From Paenibacillus amylolyticus (GTDB lineage: Bacteria > Bacillota > Bacilli > Paenibacillales > Paenibacillaceae), in NCBI RefSeq assembly GCF_001570725.1, contig NZ_BCNV01000005.1:1-64000 (forward strand): 64,000 bases of DNA. The letters run 5' to 3'. Position numbers and translations under genes: made by a program. The notes under the pieces were generated by a model, which searched no databases, had not been told where the DNA came from, and saw only the letters and a program-made list of their open reading frames with translations. Each line of letters starts with the position of its first letter. Position 1 is the first letter of the stretch. This document shows, piece by piece, positions 54,145-63,073 of the stretch.

Positions 54145-55431
54145 ATGTCAACGGTAGTTGTAGTGGGAACGCAATGGGGAGACGAAGGTAAAGGTAAGAT
54201 CACGGATTATTTGGCGGAGAGCGCTGATGTGGTGGCTCGTTATCAAGGTGGTAACAATGCGGGACATACAATTCTAATTGATAACAAAAAATATAAACTG
54301 ACGATGATTCCATCGGGGATTTTCTACACGGATAAAGCGTGTGTTATTGGTAACGGGATGGTTATCAACCCGAAGGCACTCATCGAAGAAATTAACTATA
54401 TTCATGACAATGATTTCACAACGAAGAACCTGTCCATCAGTGAGCGCGCACATATCATCTTGCCGTATCACATGGTATTGGATGCACTCGAAGAAGAGAG
54501 CAAAGGCCCGAACAAAATCGGTACGACTGGCAAAGGAATTGGCCCATGTTATATGGACAAATCAGCTCGTATTGGTATTCGGATGGTTGACCTGCTGGAT
54601 GCTGAAGATTTTGAACTGAAACTGCGTCATCTGGTCAAAGAAAAGAACCGCGTCATCGAGCAAGTCTACGGCGGCCAGCCTGTTGATGTGGAAGAGATTC
54701 TGCAAGATTACCTCGGATATGCTGAAATTCTGCGTCCTTACGTACGTGATACATCCGTTGTTCTGAACGAATACATTGATGAGGACAAAAAAGTATTATT
54801 TGAAGGCGCACAAGGTGTTATGTTGGACCTCGATCAAGGAACTTATCCATTTGTTACATCATCCAATCCGTCCGCAGGTGGCGTATGTATCGGTTCTGGC
54901 GTAGGCCCGGCTCGTATTCAGCAAGTCATTGGGGTAGCGAAAGCTTACACAACCCGTGTAGGAGATGGCCCATTCCCTACGGAATTGCATGATGCAATCG
55001 GCGACCAAATCCGTGAGACTGGACATGAGTACGGTACTGTAACTGGACGTCCACGTCGTGTGGGATGGTTCGATAGTGTTGTTGTTCGCCACGCGCGTCG
55101 TGTCAGCGGAATCACAGGTCTGTCCCTGAACTCTCTGGACGTAATGACAGGTCTGGAAACGGTGAAAATCTGTACCGGATACAAATTCCGCGGCGAGGTC
55201 ATCACACACTATCCGGCAAGCCTCAAAATGTTGGCAGAATGTGAAGCGGTATACGAAGAGATGCCAGGCTGGAGCGAAGATATCACTGGAGCGAAGAAAC
55301 TCGAAGACCTGCCAGTGAACACACAGAATTATGTAAAACGTGTTTCCGAACTGACAGGCATTCCAATTGCCATCTTCTCCGTTGGTCGTAACCGTGAGCA
55401 AACGAATCAAGTTCTTCCAATCTACGAGTAA
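54145..55431 (+). CDS. purA: adenylosuccinate synthetase
   Basis: 428 aa. It converts IMP and aspartate, using GTP, to adenylosuccinate, the first committed step to AMP. The N-terminal P-loop is GTQWGDEGKGKI; GGNNAGHT and the TTGKGIGPCY segment are catalytic or IMP-binding regions. The ATG at 54145 is ten bases from GGAGG; the ATG at 54136 lies only one base from it and is unlikely. A separate promoter and leader precede it. Confidence 0.98.
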   Translation: MSTVVVVGTQWGDEGKGKITDYLAESADVVARYQGGNNAGHTILIDNKKYKLTMIPSGIFYTDKACVIGNGMVINPKALIEEINYIHDNDFTTKNLSISERAHIILPYHMVLDALEEESKGPNKIGTTGKGIGPCYMDKSARIGIRMVDLLDAEDFELKLRHLVKEKNRVIEQVYGGQPVDVEEILQDYLGYAEILRPYVRDTSVVLNEYIDEDKKVLFEGAQGVMLDLDQGTYPFVTSSNPSAGGVCIGSGVGPARIQQVIGVAKAYTTRVGDGPFPTELHDAIGDQIRETGHEYGTVTGRPRRVGWFDSVVVRHARRVSGITGLSLNSLDVMTGLETVKICTGYKFRGEVITHYPASLKMLAECEAVYEEMPGWSEDITGAKKLEDLPVNTQNYVKRVSELTGIPIAIFSVGRNREQTNQVLPIYE

Positions 55432-55498
55432 TCAAAGAAATAGATAGATTGTTTCTTGAATTATAAAATAGGATACTCTGCCGACTCAGGCAGTAAAG

Positions 55499-55540
55499 CC
55501 TCCAGTTGTTGCTTTTATAGCGATGACTGGAGGTTTTTTG
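55499..55540 (+). terminator. purA terminator
   Basis: CCTCCAGT (55499-55506) pairs perfectly with ACTGGAGG (55526-55533), followed by six T. Confidence 0.88.
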
Positions 55541-55652
55541 TGTGTTTTTTGGATATAATCCCGAGATTTCTGTCAATACTGGTTAACAGTAGAGTCACAG
55601 ACCCCAGCATGCGCATGCTAGACGGGTGGGATAATCGGAGGGAGAGAACGGA

Positions 55653-56420
55653 ATGAAGTTGCTTGTGTGGTTTGTCAAAATCGTGCTAACGGTGTTGCTG
55701 GTCAGTTCACTGACACTGCTCACGACCGGATTAATTGTACAGTCCTATGCGAAATCGCTACTCGCGAGTTTTAATATTCAGTGGGAAGGTCAGCCCATGG
55801 GGTTAACCGCCATGTTCCAGGGTGCATTGGGTGGTAAAACCAGTGAGGGGAACAAATCAGGAAATGGCACAACAGATCAGCCGACAGGAGCGGACGAAGA
55901 GCAGGTTCCGGAAGATGCTGTTTCAGTTATGGGAAACGGGTCGGAAGGCGGTGAATCTGGCGTAGATAAAGGCAACAGTGGGTCCCAGGGGGCCAGCTCA
56001 GGCGAGGGAGCAGGAGAAGGCTCAGGTACAGATTCGACCGCAGGTTCGAACTCAGGCGTGAATGCAGGCAATGGGACGGATAGCGGCACAGGTAATGAAT
56101 CTGGAACAGCAGAGGGGAGTGGCTCAGCTTCGGGGAACGGAACCGGAGCGACCAGCGGTAGTGCTTCTTCAGGCAATGATGCCATTGTCATATCGCCGGA
56201 TGATATCACAGGAGCGAAGGATAAGCTGCCGGTGGAGGAGAAGGAACGGATCTTCAGCCTGCTCATGAACAAACTGCCGCAGAAAGAAATGCAGCAGATC
56301 TCAGGCGCCATGGAAGGTGGCCTAACAGAACAGGAACTGCGCGAGATTGAGCAAGTGATCTCAAAGTACCTGACCAGTGAAGAGTATGACAACCTAATGG
56401 AAGTTTTGCAGACAGAATAA
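55653..56420 (+). CDS. membrane-anchored low-complexity protein of unknown function
   Basis: 255 aa. One N-terminal membrane segment (residues ~5-28), then about 120 residues (60-175) made almost only of Gly, Ser, Asn, Thr, Glu and Ala, then a charged helical domain of ~75 residues (LPVEEKERIFSLLMNKLPQKEMQQI to the end). I do not recognise the C-terminal domain. The layout suggests a flexible spacer that lets the helical domain reach out from the membrane into the wall. It lies between purA and the M23 peptidase, so a cell-envelope role is possible. Confidence 0.75.
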   Translation: MKLLVWFVKIVLTVLLVSSLTLLTTGLIVQSYAKSLLASFNIQWEGQPMGLTAMFQGALGGKTSEGNKSGNGTTDQPTGADEEQVPEDAVSVMGNGSEGGESGVDKGNSGSQGASSGEGAGEGSGTDSTAGSNSGVNAGNGTDSGTGNESGTAEGSGSASGNGTGATSGSASSGNDAIVISPDDITGAKDKLPVEEKERIFSLLMNKLPQKEMQQISGAMEGGLTEQELREIEQVISKYLTSEEYDNLMEVLQTE

Positions 56421-56582
56421 GATAGGCAGGGAAAGCAGGCGTGCTCATAGACGAGTATCGCCTGATTCAGCAGAAGCGCTTTGTCATTCTTGCAGTTAAA
56501 GAATAGAAATGTGAAAGTTCATTTCTATTGAGTCATGAGATGAAATCGAGTTTAAGAGAAATCATGAATAGATAGTTTACGT

Positions 56583-56620
56583 AATCCTCTATCAGAGCTG
56601 ATCTGATGGGGGATTTTATT
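56583..56620 (+). terminator. terminator upstream of the M23 gene
   Basis: AATCCTCTATCAGA (56583-56596) pairs with TCTGATGGGGGATT (56602-56615) with two G-U pairs, followed by TTATTTG. Confidence 0.75.
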
Positions 56621-56857
56621 TGTATTTTTATGAAAAAGAAAGCATATTTTACTGGGTCTTAGAACCTAGTCTTAAATTAAGAGTAAAAGTACATAGTACA
56701 GCGGATGTTGAGGCATAATGGGGGATGGACCAGCCTTGCTATCTTATGGATAATTCAGGAAAACCAAGCGGGGCGCGGCTTTGTGGTGTGACGTGTAGAG
56801 TTGAAATGAGTGTAAAACCTGTGTTAAAGTATACGGGTGTGATAAAAGGTTAAAATT

Positions 56858-56885
56858 TTGACACTTTTACGAGCGCAGCTAAAGT
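56858..56885 (+). promoter_or_regulatory. candidate promoter of the M23 peptidase gene
   Basis: A perfect TTGACA (56858-56863), 16 bp, TAAAGT (56880-56885). The rest of the 56620-56993 gap shows no gene. Confidence 0.55.
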
Positions 56886-56993
56886 CCTGATTTTGCGGAC
56901 ACCCAAATATATTATTCAACTAGCATGGGACAGACACGATGGGTGATGTCTTGACAGAAATGCGAACTGACAAGTGCTGAAAAGGAGAGAATC

Positions 56994-58526
56994 ATGAAAG
57001 GTTTCAGAGGCATACGCCAACCGGGCAAAGACCGGGTACACGAACAATCCGGGGAACACCGGACGGCCGAAGACAAAAACAACATGAGCATGTCCACCTT
57101 CAGTGTGAATAAGAAGCGCGTTCTGGCCTCGCGCAAATGGATCATTACAGCAGCATGCGGTGTATTCATCGCGGCATCGATCGGATTCGCAGGCAAACAA
57201 TATGTTACTGCAAATACCGTCCCGTACTATAAAGTCATGGTTAAAGGTAGCGAGATTGGTACCATTGCGGATGAAGCACAACTACAACAACTGTTTACAG
57301 ACAAAACTGAGGAATATCAAAATAAATATCCGGATGCAGAGATGGTGCTGAACACGGATGGCATCACAACCGAAACGGTAAAAGCGTACAAACCTGAAGT
57401 GAACAGTGACGAAACGCTGGATAAACTGGGTGACATGCTGACAGCCTATGCCAAAGGTGTGGAGCTTAAGGTAGACGGTGAAGTCATTGGCGTTGTGAAG
57501 GATCAGGCGACAGCTGACGCGATCTTGGAACAAGTGCAGAACAAGTACATATCGGCATCGGCAGTGCGCAGTTCACTTAAGACGAAGTCGGTATCGGCTA
57601 ATTCCTCGAAGAAAGAAGAGGGACCGAGTACAACATTGAAGTCGGTAGGTATCAAGGAAGAAGTAGCGACGGATGTGGTGAAGGCTGATCCAAACAAAAT
57701 ATGGGATGTGTCCGAGGCGGTTAAAGCATTAACCGTTGGTAAAGACGCGCCTGTAACTTATGTGGTTCGTGAAGGAGATACGATCTCTTCGATCGCTTCC
57801 AAGTATGAAATTACACAAAGTGAGATTCGCCAGCATAATCCGGGCATCAAGGAAACATCGCTTCAAATTGGAGACGAACTGACCTTGACCGTGCCTAAAC
57901 CAGCAGTAACCGTTAAATCGGTCGAGCAGGTGGTTGAGCAGATTGAGATCAAACCGCAAGTGGAAGTGCGCAAAAGTGCTGAACTGAAAGTAGGCACAAC
58001 CAAAGTCGTGCGTCCAGGTCAAAGCGGTCTGAAAAATATGCAGTATCGTATAACGAAAGAAAATGGTGAAGTCGTTCAGGAAGAGTGGCTTGGCCAGGAA
58101 GTGATCAAAGTTGCCGTAACCGAAGTGGTTCTTAGCGGAACAAAAGTCGTTGGTGAGGGCTCAGGTGAATTTGCTTGGCCGGTATCGAATGCAACGATGA
58201 GCAGCAGTTTTGGACAGCGTTGGGGTCATCAACATAAAGGGGTCGATCTGGTAGGTAACCGGGATGTGAAATCATCCGACGAAGGCGTGGTTACTTTTGC
58301 AGGACAGAAGAGTGGCTATGGTAATGTCATCATTATTAACCATCGTAATGGATATGAAACATTGTATGGTCATCTGAACAGCATCGGTGTGAAGGTTGGA
58401 CAAGTGGTTGAAAAAGGGGAGAGCATCGGCGTTATGGGTAACACCGGACGCTCGACTGGAACCCATCTACACTTCGAGATCCTGAAGAACGGCACAGCGG
58501 AGAATCCGATGACGTATTTGAACTAA
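56994..58526 (+). CDS. LysM-G5-M23 peptidoglycan endopeptidase
   Basis: 510 aa. A ~45-residue basic cytosolic start and one membrane segment (~50-68) anchor it. A LysM module (VTYVVREGDTISSIASKYEITQSEIRQHNPG) binds glycan. A G5 domain (VEVRKSAELKVGTTKVVRPGQSG) follows. The C-terminal M23 domain keeps its zinc ligands: HKGVDL and HLHFE. It likely cleaves peptide cross-links in the wall. It sits directly upstream of the wal operon, which controls such enzymes in relatives; I did not find a clear WalR box in its promoter. Confidence 0.93.
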   Translation: MKGFRGIRQPGKDRVHEQSGEHRTAEDKNNMSMSTFSVNKKRVLASRKWIITAACGVFIAASIGFAGKQYVTANTVPYYKVMVKGSEIGTIADEAQLQQLFTDKTEEYQNKYPDAEMVLNTDGITTETVKAYKPEVNSDETLDKLGDMLTAYAKGVELKVDGEVIGVVKDQATADAILEQVQNKYISASAVRSSLKTKSVSANSSKKEEGPSTTLKSVGIKEEVATDVVKADPNKIWDVSEAVKALTVGKDAPVTYVVREGDTISSIASKYEITQSEIRQHNPGIKETSLQIGDELTLTVPKPAVTVKSVEQVVEQIEIKPQVEVRKSAELKVGTTKVVRPGQSGLKNMQYRITKENGEVVQEEWLGQEVIKVAVTEVVLSGTKVVGEGSGEFAWPVSNATMSSSFGQRWGHQHKGVDLVGNRDVKSSDEGVVTFAGQKSGYGNVIIINHRNGYETLYGHLNSIGVKVGQVVEKGESIGVMGNTGRSTGTHLHFEILKNGTAENPMTYLN

Positions 58527-58544
58527 TATAAGCTAAATTGAGAG

Positions 58545-58576
58545 CAAGGTTGGCTATAATGCTGGCCTTGTTTTTT
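58545..58576 (+). terminator. terminator of the M23 gene
   Basis: CAAGGTTGGC (58545-58554) pairs with GCTGGCCTTG (58561-58570) using G-U wobbles, followed by six T. Confidence 0.75.
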
Positions 58577-58676
58577 GCTGCTGTAAAATATTTTCAGATG
58601 AAAGACCTTCCAACCCTCGGATCGGGATGTGACGGTGCTTCAGGTATGTTAAACTAGAAAGTATAAACAACGAGCT

Positions 58677-58866
58677 ATATAAGTTGAACTAATTATTTTC
58701 ACGATAACGGAGAGGACAGAAAAAACCTGAAAAAGCGAAGCGTTCGCCTTTATCCCCGGATTTTCCCTTGAGAAAAGGGAATCGAAAAAATCTGGGGGTA
58801 ACAGTGATTGGAAGGTTGTTCTGTCATCGTAGTGTGAGTGTAAATATTCTTTAGTTCAACTTATAT
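58677..58866 (+). repeat. palindromic repeat element, copy A (before walR)
   Basis: 190 bp with perfect 16-bp terminal inverted repeats (ATATAAGTTGAACTAA at 58677-58692 and its complement at 58851-58866). Inside are nested stems: GACAGAA/TTCTGTC, GCGAA/TTCGC around 58736-58748, and GGATTTT/AAAATC with an inner TTCCCTT/AAGGGAA. It has no open frame. A related copy in opposite orientation lies at 62806-63001. It occupies half of the 438-bp gap before walR; the walR promoter must lie beyond or within it, possibly using TATATT at its right end. Confidence 0.85.
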
Positions 58867-58964
58867 TAGAGAAACAAATCAAGCAAGCTTGGTACAAGCT
58901 AAACATAGAAGAGAGATATAGACGCTAACGCGGATTAAGCAGGATATAGGGGTGAACTTAGCCG

Positions 58965-59687
58965 ATGCAGGGGAAGATTTTGGTGGTGGACGATGAACAG
59001 CCCATCGCGGACATTCTGAAGTTTAATTTGGAAAAAGAGGGGTACGAGGTCATCTGTGCATTCGATGGCATTCGTGCGGTTGAACTGGCACTATCCGAGA
59101 AACCGGATCTGATGCTGCTGGATCTGATGCTCCCGGGCAAGGACGGTATGGATGTATGTCGTGAGGTGCGCGCTCATCTGGAGATGCCGATCATCATGCT
59201 TACCGCCAAAGATGGCGAGATCGACAAGGTGCTTGGACTGGAATTGGGTGCGGATGATTACGTGACGAAGCCATTTAGTACGCGTGAGCTGCTTGCACGG
59301 GTTAAGGCACAGATGCGCAGACGGCAAAAGCTTGCGATTACGGCAGAAGCGCATGAAGACGAAGAGAAGCAGGTCATGCGGCTGTTTGATCTGGCTTTTG
59401 ATATGGACATGTATACGGCTTACAAAGGCGGAGAACCACTCGATCTGACCCACCGTGAATATGAACTTCTCTATTATATGGCGAAGCATTCCGGCAAGGT
59501 GATGACACGGGAACATCTGCTGCAAGCAGTATGGGGATATGAATATTTCGGCGATGTACGTACCGTGGATGTCACGATTCGTCGTCTGCGTGAGAAGATT
59601 GAGGAGAATCCGAGCAAACCGGAAACGATTCTGACACGCCGCGGGCTCGGTTATCTCGTGCGCAGTGCCAAAAGCGTGGGGATATAA
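58965..59687 (+). CDS. walR: cell-wall response regulator WalR (YycF)
   Basis: 240 aa, OmpR/PhoB class. Receiver domain with the phosphorylated Asp53 (LLDLMLPGKDG) and Lys102 (YVTKPFS). The winged-helix output domain has LTHREYELLYYMAKHSGKVMTREHLLQAVWG. WalR adjusts wall hydrolases to growth and is essential in relatives. Starts ATG at 58965 behind AGGGGTGA. It is the first gene of walRKHIJ. Confidence 0.97.
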   Translation: MQGKILVVDDEQPIADILKFNLEKEGYEVICAFDGIRAVELALSEKPDLMLLDLMLPGKDGMDVCREVRAHLEMPIIMLTAKDGEIDKVLGLELGADDYVTKPFSTRELLARVKAQMRRRQKLAITAEAHEDEEKQVMRLFDLAFDMDMYTAYKGGEPLDLTHREYELLYYMAKHSGKVMTREHLLQAVWGYEYFGDVRTVDVTIRRLREKIEENPSKPETILTRRGLGYLVRSAKSVGI

Positions 59688-61537
59688 TGGGACGATTCGC
59701 GCGATTCTCGTTCTTCCGAACGATTCAGGCGAAATTGATCATTATCTATGTACTGCTGATTCTGATTGCGATGCAATTGATCGGGGTTTATTTTGTGAGC
59801 GCGATGAAGAACTCACTGACGAGCAACTTTACGGAAGACCTGCAGGCCCGTGCGGAGATGCTATCGGTTCTCGTGGGGGAGACGATGGCGGGTGGAGAAG
59901 CAGAGGCTGGCGAGGACAAAACGGAAAATCTGCGTGTGCTGGTGAACAATCTGTTCAACATTAACGGTGCCGAGATTCAGGTGTTGGATGCCAGCGGCAA
60001 GGTACTCACGACCTCGCTAAGTTCACATTCGGATTATGTGGGGCGCAAAAACACCCAGACCGTCGTCAGCCGTGCGCTACAAGGCATTAGGGACAATGAG
60101 GAATATATCGTGGACGAGGATAATGTTCGCAAAAAGGTCGTCGCCAAGCCTGTGCTGTCCGGCGGTAAGATCATTGGCGCGGTCTACATCGCGGCATCCA
60201 TGAACGAGTTGTATTCCACGATGGAGGGAATCAACAAAATCTTTATCTCCGGCATTCTGATTGCCCTGGTGTTAACGGCGGTACTTGGCGTGATCCTGTC
60301 CCATACGATTACGCAGCCGATTAAGGAAGTGACCCGGAGAGCGACAGCGGTCGCCGAAGGTAACTTTGATCAACAGACACCTGTATTCGGCACGGATGAG
60401 ATTGGTCAGCTCAGTCGGGCTTTTAATTATATGACGAGCAGGCTTCGGGATGCACTCTCGCAGAATGAAGAGGAGAAGGAGAAGCTGACCTCCATTCTGA
60501 CCAATATGAGTGATGGTGTGGTAGCCACAGATGAGTACGGTAAAGTCATTCTGGTGAACCGCCGTGCCAGCAGCATTCTGGGCATGCGTCCTGCGGATAT
60601 TGAAGGAAGGCATTTTGCCATATTACTCGGCATTGATCCGGAGGATGCAGAAGCTCTCGCCAGTGGTTTTACAGGTTCAACGCTGCTGCAGATTGCACCT
60701 GCGGGACAAGAAGAGCCTGTGGTCATTCGCATGACGTTCACACCGGTTCATCGGCGTGAGTTGGGGATCACGGGAACGATTGCCGTTCTTCAGGATGTTA
60801 CCGAGCAGGAAGAGCTTGAGGCATCCCGGCGTGAATTCGTGGCCAATGTATCCCATGAGCTGCGGACACCTCTGACGACGATCAAGAGTTACGCGGAAGC
60901 GCTGGATGACGGTGCATTGGAAGATCCACAGCTTGCGGGTCGTTTCGTTGGTGTTATTCAGAACGAGACGGAGCGAATGATCAGGCTAGTTACGGATCTG
61001 CTGCATCTATCTCGGCTGGATTCCAAGGAAGCTTTACTGCGCAAGCAGCCAACCGACATTCTGGAAATGCTGGAGGAAGTGACGGATCGATTCTCGTTCC
61101 AGATGCATCAGAAGGATATTCAACCTGTGTTGTCTGTAGAGAACGATATTCCGGCTGTTCCGCTGGATCGTGACCAGATTGATCAGGTGCTGGATAATGT
61201 CGTGTCCAATGCGCTGAAATATACTTTGGAAGGCGGCACGATTACCATTGCGGCTAGACGCAGTGATGAGCATGCACTTGCCATCTCGGTATCGGATACC
61301 GGAATGGGTATTCCACAGCGCGATTTGGATCGTATTTTTGAGCGGTTTTATCGGGTGGACAAGGCTCGTTCTCGTAGTATGGGAGGCACAGGGCTGGGAT
61401 TGTCCATTGCCCGGGAAATTGTGAAGGCGCATGATGGGAGCATCTCTCTGGAGTCCGAGGTAGACGTGGGTACGACAGTAACGTTCACACTGCCGATGCG
61501 CGAGGAAGGGGGTGAGCACCGTGAAGGAACGGATTAA
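59687..61537 (+). CDS. walK: sensor histidine kinase WalK (YycG)
   Basis: 616 aa. TM1 ~17-39, extracellular Cache-like domain, TM2 ~186-206, HAMP ~207-260, PAS ~265-372, HisKA with His390 in FVANVSHELRTPLTT, and the ATPase domain with DQVLDNVVSNALKYT, DTGMGIP and GTGLGLSIAREI. It phosphorylates WalR in response to wall state. It overlaps walR by one base (TAATG), so they are coupled. Confidence 0.97.
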   Translation: MGRFARFSFFRTIQAKLIIIYVLLILIAMQLIGVYFVSAMKNSLTSNFTEDLQARAEMLSVLVGETMAGGEAEAGEDKTENLRVLVNNLFNINGAEIQVLDASGKVLTTSLSSHSDYVGRKNTQTVVSRALQGIRDNEEYIVDEDNVRKKVVAKPVLSGGKIIGAVYIAASMNELYSTMEGINKIFISGILIALVLTAVLGVILSHTITQPIKEVTRRATAVAEGNFDQQTPVFGTDEIGQLSRAFNYMTSRLRDALSQNEEEKEKLTSILTNMSDGVVATDEYGKVILVNRRASSILGMRPADIEGRHFAILLGIDPEDAEALASGFTGSTLLQIAPAGQEEPVVIRMTFTPVHRRELGITGTIAVLQDVTEQEELEASRREFVANVSHELRTPLTTIKSYAEALDDGALEDPQLAGRFVGVIQNETERMIRLVTDLLHLSRLDSKEALLRKQPTDILEMLEEVTDRFSFQMHQKDIQPVLSVENDIPAVPLDRDQIDQVLDNVVSNALKYTLEGGTITIAARRSDEHALAISVSDTGMGIPQRDLDRIFERFYRVDKARSRSMGGTGLGLSIAREIVKAHDGSISLESEVDVGTTVTFTLPMREEGGEHREGTD

Positions 61538-62801
61538 ATCCCTGGTGCTCGCTACCCTTGTCGTAGCTAGTCTAGTGCAGAGTTATTTCCTGATCTACCG
61601 TTTGCCCGGAGGCGGGGATTCTATTGTGACGTCAGAGACGAACTATGTGAAGACGGAAAATATGGGTCAGGAACGTAATATTGAAGAATTAATCTTCCCC
61701 GATCAGATGATTATTCATCTGGGCGAGGATAAACATACGGTGTTTTACCCCGGTAATACGTTCTATCAGTTGATCTATTCACGGTTACAGGGGCGAGCGT
61801 TCGATGATTTTCAGCGCCGTAGTGTGCAATCGGTGAATTGGGATCAGATTCGCAAGGAGAACCCTGGGTTTGAGCTATCTTTCAAAGAAGGTATTCCCGT
61901 CGCATTGTTACAGCGGGTGATGAGGCTCGGGACGGATTCCTTATTCCAAGGTGAGACGATTAACCGAATCTCGATCTATACGGCCAAAAATGAAACGAAG
62001 GCCCACGCGCTGTTCTTCAGCGCCAAGGGAGACGTGGTATACGAAGCAACCCAGGCGGACTTAACGGTGCAGGACGTGCAGCAGCATGTTGACTTCGGTA
62101 CGAACTGGACGCCATATACGTTGATGGAAGGCGGATATTATATTCCGGCGGAGGCTCTGGAGACGATTGAAGCCGATGTGCCGACAGGGCAGTTCACGGT
62201 TGAGCAGATGCAACGCAGCCTGTTCTTTGATCCAAGCATGACTCGGAACATCCGGGAAAAAGACGGGTCGGAGATCTACACGGACAGTAAACGTAGCTTA
62301 CAGGTAAAACAGGAACAACGCTGGATCAGCTACACCGATCCGGCGGCACCGCCTGCGGGGCAGATTGACCCCGCGAAGGATGCGCTGTCTGCGGTTGATT
62401 TTGTGAATCAGCATGGCGGCTGGAAAGGCCGTTCGCGCATGATGCTGGGGACCACGGACAACAAGACGCAGCTTGAATTCCAGCAGTATTACGGCAGCTA
62501 TCCGATTATGGATTCCATGCAGTTCCGCTTCGGCACGATCAGCATGGAGATGCAGCAGGAGACGGTATCCAGCTATGAACGATCGCTGGAATACCTGAAC
62601 GAAGGCGCAGAGGCGAAGAAATCGGTAAAGTTGCCTGGCGGAGACAAGCTGAAGGCTCTGATTAAAAAGGTGGCAGGTGAGAATCGCCAGGTTGTGGACG
62701 TCTACCCGGCTTATCGTCCTTCTTCGATTGAGGACGGACTGAAGCTGATCCCGGTATGGGTTATTCGATTCGGAAATGGTGAGGAAACTACCGTATCTTG
62801 A
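61521..62801 (+). CDS. walH: WalK regulatory protein WalH (YycH)
   Basis: 426 aa. One N-terminal membrane segment (KSLVLATLVVASLVQSYFLIY), then an extracellular YycH-type domain. In relatives WalH and WalI hold WalK through their membrane helices. Start GTG at 61521 with GGGGGTG six bases upstream, inside the walK end; a GTG at 61512 is possible. The palindromic element copy B begins four bases after its stop. Confidence 0.92.
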   Translation: MKERIKSLVLATLVVASLVQSYFLIYRLPGGGDSIVTSETNYVKTENMGQERNIEELIFPDQMIIHLGEDKHTVFYPGNTFYQLIYSRLQGRAFDDFQRRSVQSVNWDQIRKENPGFELSFKEGIPVALLQRVMRLGTDSLFQGETINRISIYTAKNETKAHALFFSAKGDVVYEATQADLTVQDVQQHVDFGTNWTPYTLMEGGYYIPAEALETIEADVPTGQFTVEQMQRSLFFDPSMTRNIREKDGSEIYTDSKRSLQVKQEQRWISYTDPAAPPAGQIDPAKDALSAVDFVNQHGGWKGRSRMMLGTTDNKTQLEFQQYYGSYPIMDSMQFRFGTISMEMQQETVSSYERSLEYLNEGAEAKKSVKLPGGDKLKALIKKVAGENRQVVDVYPAYRPSSIEDGLKLIPVWVIRFGNGEETTVS

Positions 62802-62805
62802 TAGG

Positions 62806-63001
62806 TTATAGTCTTTGAACCAAAGAGTAGCTGTACTTTATCACTACGCGTGCAGAATAACCTTCCGATCGCTGTTACCCCCAGATTTCTTGAATTCCCT
62901 TTTAACACGGGAGAAATCTGGTGGTAAAGGCGAACGCTCCGCTTCTTCAGGTTATTTCTGCCCTCTCCGTTATCGTATAGCTTTAAGTTCAAAGGCTATA
63001 A
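62806..63001 (-). repeat. palindromic repeat element, copy B (between walH and walI)
   Basis: 196 bp with 15-bp terminal inverted repeats differing at one position (TTATAGTCTTTGAAC at 62806-62820, GTTCAAAGGCTATAA at 62987-63001). Read on the minus strand, its core matches copy A: 62975-62925 differs from 58702-58752 at four of 51 positions, and 62888-62853 differs from 58788-58823 at three of 36. The ends differ from copy A but still pair with each other. It fills most of the unusual 272-bp spacer inside the wal operon. Confidence 0.85.
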
Positions 63002-63073
63002 ACGGCCAGTTACGGTGGAAGGTGTAGGCAACTTGAGAAAGTATTGCAAGCAGCTAAGTTAGGGGGGGATGTT

